From positions 29,387 through 38,479 of the forward strand of contig DHPY01000014.1 in assembly GCA_002411015.1 (NCBI GenBank): a stretch of 9,093 nucleotides of DNA, in the 5' to 3' direction. The position numbers and the translations under genes are program-made. The notes below the pieces were generated by a model. That model saw nothing but the letters and a program-made list of their open reading frames with translations. It was not told the origin of the DNA and did not search any database. Below are positions 5,077 through 9,093 of the stretch, piece after piece. Positions within the stretch are counted from its first letter, which is position 1, and every line of letters begins with the position of its first letter. Source of the DNA: Armatimonadetes bacterium UBA5352. Lineage in GTDB: Bacteria; Armatimonadota; Zipacnadia; Zipacnadales; UBA5352.

Positions 5077-8000
5077 TCACTCCTTCCCGTCGTTCTCCGC
5101 CCAGATCTCGACCTCCGGGATGATCAGCGCCTGTCCCTCGTCGCGGGCCGCGATCTCCAGCCGCACGCGCTGGACCGCCGGCGCGTCGTCCGCGATCGGG
5201 ATCACGACCTCCGGGAAGTCCCCGGGGATGTCCAGCGCTCCACCGGGCACGCTGCCAAGCTCCACCCACTCCTCGCCGACGAGCCCCGTCACGCGCATCG
5301 CCGGGCGCGAGCGGCTTACCATCAACCACACGCGGTCCAGCGCGAACGGTTGCGTGAGGTCGAACTCGATCGCGATCGGCTCGGTGCCCCGCCAACCGAC
5401 AGCAAACTTGCTCAGGTGCGCGTCAAAGTCCTCATCGTTGTGCGCGAGTGCCGAGCGGCGGTCCACCAGGTCACCGGCTGCGAATGAGATCCCCTCGACG
5501 CCGCCCTCATCGCGCCCGAGGTCCGGCGGCAGCGAGTAGGAGTAGCTCCCGTTGACCTCGAGGTTCGCCATCGGGATCGCCTCGTTCGTATCCCAGGCGA
5601 GGTAGTTCCCGGTGACGCAGCGGCCCGCAGGCGGCTCGTTCTCAGCGCCCTCCACCGGCGGCAGCATGAAGCGCCAGATCGCGAGGTCCACCGACTCGCC
5701 GGTGGACGCGTGTGCCATCCGCCACCACTGGACCCACTCCGAGCCGAGAGCGCGCTGGCTCATCGGGTCGAAGGCGAAGTACCACACCTCACCGTCGCCG
5801 ACATTACGCGCAGCCGCCGCAACCGAGCCATCCGGGTAGACGAGCAGCGGCCGGTCGTCCTCAGCAACCTCCAGCGTTGCCGCCTCGCCGAAGAGTGGGA
5901 GGGTGCCCTCGACGTCGATCAGGCAGCCCTCGGCGACCGAGACAGTCTCGCCCGCACCGACCTCACCGAGTGCCGGGAAGAGCCGGCCGCGCAGGTCGTC
6001 CATCCGCGAGCCATCGAGGTGCCAGGTGAAGGCCTGCGGGTCGGTCACGATCAGCCGCCCGCCCGCCTCCACCCACGCCACGAGCGCCTCCGCGACCTCG
6101 CGCCGCTGATACTCCGCCTCGGGCAGATAGATCGTGGAGAAGCGCGAGAGGTCCAGCTCGCCCCGGCCGATCTGGTTGTCGCTGATGACCGTGAACCAGC
6201 CGCCAGCGTATGGGCCGATCAGGTTGAACGCCCAGCGGTACGGATCGTCGCCCTGCGCGCCGCCGAGGAACTCGGCCATGTAGGCATCGTTGGAGAACAG
6301 GATCGCGGCGCCGCTCTCCGGGTAATACGGGCGGTTCATCGTGCGCGAGGTATCAAGGATGCCCATGATCGTGCGGTGGCGCGGCCAGGAACCGAAGCGG
6401 TCTAGCTGCATGTTATGCGGAGTGCGCTGGCCGCTGGTGTCCGGGAGGTAGAGGTGGAAGCCCTCGCCCCCGCCGCGGTAGACCTGGCTCATCAACTCGC
6501 GGACCTCGTCCGGCCGGAAGCTGTTCGCGTAGTTCTCCACGTGTGTGCAGGGCATGGTCGGCACGCCGGAGAGATCGCGCACGGTCTTCGTGATCCATGC
6601 CACATCCTGCTCCTGCGGCCCGCGCGGGTAAGTCTGATGCGTGACCACATCGCACCAGCGCCCGTAACCGGAGTAGTCGAAGGGCTGGATCTGCGAGACA
6701 GGGTCGGGGCCGACCACCACGAGGTCCTCACCAATGCCCTTGACCATCTCGTAGATCCGCTGCTGGAACTTCACGAAGCGGTCGTTATACCAGCGCCGGT
6801 AGGCGATCCAGCGGAATGGGTTGCGGTCCTCCAGCGACTCCGGAATGCCAAACTGCCCGTAGCCGAACTCCTCGCGCACCTCACGATCCACCTGCTCCAT
6901 GAACGGGTACGGGTCACCGTCGTAGTGGAACTTCAGGCCCAGGGTGAGCTGGTGGTCCTGGAACTCATCGGCGGTCGAGGTGCCCCAGACGTACGGCCGC
7001 CACTCCCGCACGTAGTCGCCGAGGCGCTGCAGGTAGACCTCCTGGTTCGCGTAGTCCAGCACGTAGGCGTAGTTGTTGTCTGCGCGCGGCGTGTCCTCGG
7101 TGCCCGCGCGCTGGCTGCCCATCGCGATGATCTTCACGCCAAGCTCCTCGGCGAAGCGGCGCGTCTGGAAGGGGTCGCTCCCCAGCAGCGTGCCGCTGTC
7201 GAGGTAGTGCAGCTTGTGCGCGGCGGCCAGCTCATACGCCCCACGCAGCGTCCACGGCTGCGCGTGCTTGAGCGCAACCGGCGCGATCTCGTACCCGACA
7301 AGGTCATGTGACCAGTAAATCACGCCCTCCGCGGCCATCCCCGGGCCGTCCTCGCCCAGAAGCTCCTCGAAGAGCGGCTCTTCCGTCACCCAGACCTTCG
7401 GGAACTCCGTCTGCACCACCGGCACCGTCGCTTCGTAGAGCGCCTGCCCGTTGCTGGTGATCGAGAACGCGATGGTCTCCCCCGCGTCGCCGGTGACCAC
7501 GTAGGGCAGCCTGAGCGTCTCCCCCGCCGCGGCGCTTGCGGTCTGCGTGAAGCTCGTCTCGCCCGCGCGGCTGACGGATGCTGTGGCGCTGATCGGCGCG
7601 CCCGGCATCTCCGCCACGAACGCATTCGCCTGTGCGGCGTTGCCCGCGCGTGCCGTCATCCCGCGGCTCATCACGCGCAGGCCCTGCTCATGCGGGAACA
7701 GCGCGTCGCCGAACGCCTGCGGCTGCAGGAACGCGCCCTGCACGCCCGCCCAGGAGGAGTACTCGCCCGAATGCGGCCGACCGCGGTTGATGTTCAGCCC
7801 CCAGATCTCGCCCGGCCTCGGCCGCACCCCGAAGGTGCTCCACTCGATCGCAGCCTCGATGATCCAGTAGTCGTCACCGTGCGACCACGCCACATCCACC
7901 TTCGGCTCAATCGAGATGGAGGTTCGAGAGGCGCCGCGCAGCACGGCGAACTCGCCACTCACCGCGCCGACCGCGCTGATGCCGAGATGGGTCGCGGTGC

Positions 8001-8973
8001 GCTCATCATTGCGCGAGTCCACGAACAGCTCGATCAGGTCGTCGCTCCAGACGCGCTTGGCCTCGGCCTCGACCGCATCGGTCCTCAGCAGGTCCATCCG
8101 CGGCTCCTCGGCGCGCACTGCGAGGTAGAGGGCCCGATCGTCCCACGCGACCTGCGCCCTCGTCTGCGCTGAGGCAGGCGCGCCCGCGCGGTTGAGCAGG
8201 AAGCCCTCGAGGACCGGCGCGGCCTGCCACGCCGCATCGTCGAGCGCGCCATCAAGCACGGGTGCGGTCTCTGCGCGCACCATCGAGACCGAGGGTGGCC
8301 CGGCGGCCTCAGCCGGCTGGATCGCGGCGGCGGTGGCGATGTCGTAGAGGAACCAGGTATCGGCCGAGGGGTAGACGTCGTTCGTCCACTCATTCGGCCC
8401 CTCGACCCCGTCACGGATGCTCATCTTCACCTGCACCCCGACGGTGCTCCCCTGGATGTTGAGCGGCTCGCGCGGCACGCGTATCTCGATCTCGCGACCG
8501 TCCGGCGAGTAGTGGCCCATCGGCCCGGTCTCCGGACTCCAGGAGGCATGCCCCTCGTGCCAGAGGTAGGTCTTTGGCGCCTCGCCGGAGAGGTCCACCA
8601 CGTAGGTATGGTTCAGGCCGCCATCACCGACCGCGATCTGGGTGGTCATGTAGTCGGCCTGCGCATCGCCGTTCACATCGAGCACGATGTAGCGGCGGTT
8701 CGCCCAGTAGTTCTCGACAAACGCGGCCTGCGTCTCATCGGCGAAGGGCCTGGGTCGGGCAAAGCGGATGCGGAAGTAGAGGAACGTGTCGTCATGCGCG
8801 ACCCACAGGCCCTCGACGGCGGCGAAGGGCGTCTGGTTGAGGGCCAGCGCCTCCTCGGGGATCTCGAAGGCCACGCCCTCCGTCCAGTCGGCCATCTGGC
8901 CGTCTATGGTAATGGCAAGGCTGCCGGTGGCGGCGATGACGATCAGTGTGGCGGCTGATATGAAGCGTAGCAT
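5077..8973 (-). CDS. Large secreted multidomain glycoside-hydrolase-like protein with CBM9/DOMON-like and discoidin-like modules
   Basis: This 1298-residue protein has a signal peptide (MLRFISAATLIVIAATGSLA, cleaved near 20). Residues 21-212 form a DOMON/CBM9-like beta module with a calcium-loop-like DVNGDAQAD (99-107). Residues 228-430 form a clearer CBM9-like module: LDGALDDAAW, WDDRALYLAVRAEEP, VWSDDLIELFVD, and a WGLNINRGRP to SSWAGVQGAFLQ ending. An Ig-like linker (about 455-525) leads to a barrel-like catalytic region (about 526-880). Its likely acid/base is E670 (TADEFQD) and its likely nucleophile is E813 (CTHVENYA), spaced as in clan GH-A. A Rossmann-like domain (about 886-985; AAILFSN, STIYLP, GGRLIVTD) follows, as in GH42-type beta-galactosidases. 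A discoidin/F5-8-like module (about 1195-1292) closes the protein. It probably binds and cleaves an extracellular glycan; the family and substrate are not identified. The start is set by GGGAGAG and the signal peptide. No transmembrane or sorting tail is visible. Confidence 0.85.
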   Translation of the reverse strand: MLRFISAATLIVIAATGSLAITIDGQMADWTEGVAFEIPEEALALNQTPFAAVEGLWVAHDDTFLYFRIRFARPRPFADETQAAFVENYWANRRYIVLDVNGDAQADYMTTQIAVGDGGLNHTYVVDLSGEAPKTYLWHEGHASWSPETGPMGHYSPDGREIEIRVPREPLNIQGSTVGVQVKMSIRDGVEGPNEWTNDVYPSADTWFLYDIATAAAIQPAEAAGPPSVSMVRAETAPVLDGALDDAAWQAAPVLEGFLLNRAGAPASAQTRAQVAWDDRALYLAVRAEEPRMDLLRTDAVEAEAKRVWSDDLIELFVDSRNDERTATHLGISAVGAVSGEFAVLRGASRTSISIEPKVDVAWSHGDDYWIIEAAIEWSTFGVRPRPGEIWGLNINRGRPHSGEYSSWAGVQGAFLQPQAFGDALFPHEQGLRVMSRGMTARAGNAAQANAFVAEMPGAPISATASVSRAGETSFTQTASAAAGETLRLPYVVTGDAGETIAFSITSNGQALYEATVPVVQTEFPKVWVTEEPLFEELLGEDGPGMAAEGVIYWSHDLVGYEIAPVALKHAQPWTLRGAYELAAAHKLHYLDSGTLLGSDPFQTRRFAEELGVKIIAMGSQRAGTEDTPRADNNYAYVLDYANQEVYLQRLGDYVREWRPYVWGTSTADEFQDHQLTLGLKFHYDGDPYPFMEQVDREVREEFGYGQFGIPESLEDRNPFRWIAYRRWYNDRFVKFQQRIYEMVKGIGEDLVVVGPDPVSQIQPFDYSGYGRWCDVVTHQTYPRGPQEQDVAWITKTVRDLSGVPTMPCTHVENYANSFRPDEVRELMSQVYRGGGEGFHLYLPDTSGQRTPHNMQLDRFGSWPRHRTIMGILDTSRTMNRPYYPESGAAILFSNDAYMAEFLGGAQGDDPYRWAFNLIGPYAGGWFTVISDNQIGRGELDLSRFSTIYLPEAEYQRREVAEALVAWVEAGGRLIVTDPQAFTWHLDGSRMDDLRGRLFPALGEVGAGETVSVAEGCLIDVEGTLPLFGEAATLEVAEDDRPLLVYPDGSVAAAARNVGDGEVWYFAFDPMSQRALGSEWVQWWRMAHASTGESVDLAIWRFMLPPVEGAENEPPAGRCVTGNYLAWDTNEAIPMANLEVNGSYSYSLPPDLGRDEGGVEGISFAAGDLVDRRSALAHNDEDFDAHLSKFAVGWRGTEPIAIEFDLTQPFALDRVWLMVSRSRPAMRVTGLVGEEWVELGSVPGGALDIPGDFPEVVIPIADDAPAVQRVRLEIAARDEGQALIIPEVEIWAENDGKE

Positions 8974-8980
8974 GGCGAAG

Positions 8981-8987
8981 CTCTCCC
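8981..8987 (-). promoter_or_regulatory. Ribosome binding site of the large secreted protein gene
   Basis: The minus strand reads GGGAGAG seven bases before ATG at 8973. Upstream in-frame ATGs at 9021 and 9066 lack such a site. A perfect palindrome CCTCGCGAGG (8986-8995) overlaps its upstream edge and could partly hide the site in the mRNA. Confidence 0.65.
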
Positions 8988-9021
8988 TCGCGAGGCGGCG
9001 GATCGTGCGGCTGGGGGGCAT

Positions 9022-9040
9022 TTCGCCATGAGGAGGCGAA
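9022..9040. other. Small stem-loop upstream of the large secreted protein gene
   Basis: TTCGCC (9022-9027) and GGCGAA (9035-9040) are perfect inverted repeats around a 7-base loop, and flanking bases can extend the pairing imperfectly. It lies about 50 bases before ATG 8973, in what may be the leader. No convincing -35/-10 pair is visible between 8974 and 9075. Confidence 0.35.
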
Positions 9041-9075
9041 TGGCCTGCGGGGGCCGGTAGCGACAACGGCCGTAC

Positions 9076-9093
9076 TGGAGGGGCCGCCCGAGC
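9076..9093. repeat. Palindromic repeat element, copy C (only the first end is in the window)
   Basis: TGGAGGGGCCGCCCGAGC is the exact reverse complement of bases 127-144 (18 of 18), and its first 14 bases equal the left terminal repeat of copy B. The window ends here, so the rest of the element is not seen. It lies about 100 bp upstream of the large secreted protein's start. Confidence 0.75.

Noticed and set aside
4260..8973. The large secreted protein and the prepilin as one operon
   Set aside because: They are co-oriented, but a strong separate promoter with an extended -10 lies in the 112-bp gap, so a single transcript is not needed. I see no terminator that would exclude read-through.
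8974..9066. Longer start for the large secreted protein
   Set aside because: A proline- and arginine-rich extension would precede the signal peptide, the ATGs at 9021 and 9066 have no ribosome site, and 8973 has one.

Overview
The window is high-GC bacterial DNA that most likely comes from an uncultivated member of the Armatimonadota. The best taxonomic hint is the prepilin-like protein at 4260-4964. Its N-terminal stretch FPVFARAREKAKQASCLSN followed by MMYAQDYDETLP, together with an H-X9-DG ending, is a style that is heavily amplified in that phylum, although related DUF1559-type proteins also occur in Planctomycetes and Verrucomicrobia. The assignment is inferred from protein style, not from a marker gene.

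Five protein genes cover almost all of the window, and each start is supported by a Shine-Dalgarno-like sequence. On the minus strand lie a DegT/DnrJ/EryC1/StrS-type PLP aminotransferase (1962-3227) and, downstream of it, a two-domain amidohydrolase_2 protein (217-1809). Divergent from the aminotransferase is an AraC-family regulator with a cupin-like sensor half (3349-4179, plus). The 121-bp divergent region holds a good sigma-70-like promoter for the regulator and two small perfect palindromes that could be operators. The regulator converges on the prepilin-like gene (4260-4964, minus), and a strong stem-loop between them probably terminates both transcripts. The prepilin has its own good promoter at 5007-5034. 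Upstream of it on the same strand is a very large secreted protein (5077-8973, 1298 aa). It carries two N-terminal DOMON/CBM9-like modules, a glycoside-hydrolase-like barrel with a Rossmann-like follow-on domain, and a C-terminal discoidin-like module.

The most unusual part is not a gene. Three intergenic sites (1-144, 1848-1946 and 9076-9093) share copies of two motifs: an 18-bp end motif based on TGGAGGGGCCGCCC and an internal motif AGGTTCCACCCCGGCCC. At 1848-1946 there is a complete element of about 99 bp with 14-bp perfect terminal inverted repeats. Next to each internal motif sits a small hairpin whose arms are always 7 bp but whose sequence differs completely between copies. This is the pattern expected if structure, not sequence, is being kept. 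It looks like a genome-wide palindromic (REP/MITE-like) family.

Functionally, the right half looks like extracellular polysaccharide or glycoconjugate use. The left half looks like a small AraC-controlled unit acting on a sugar- or cyclitol-like metabolite. The substrates cannot be read from the sequence.
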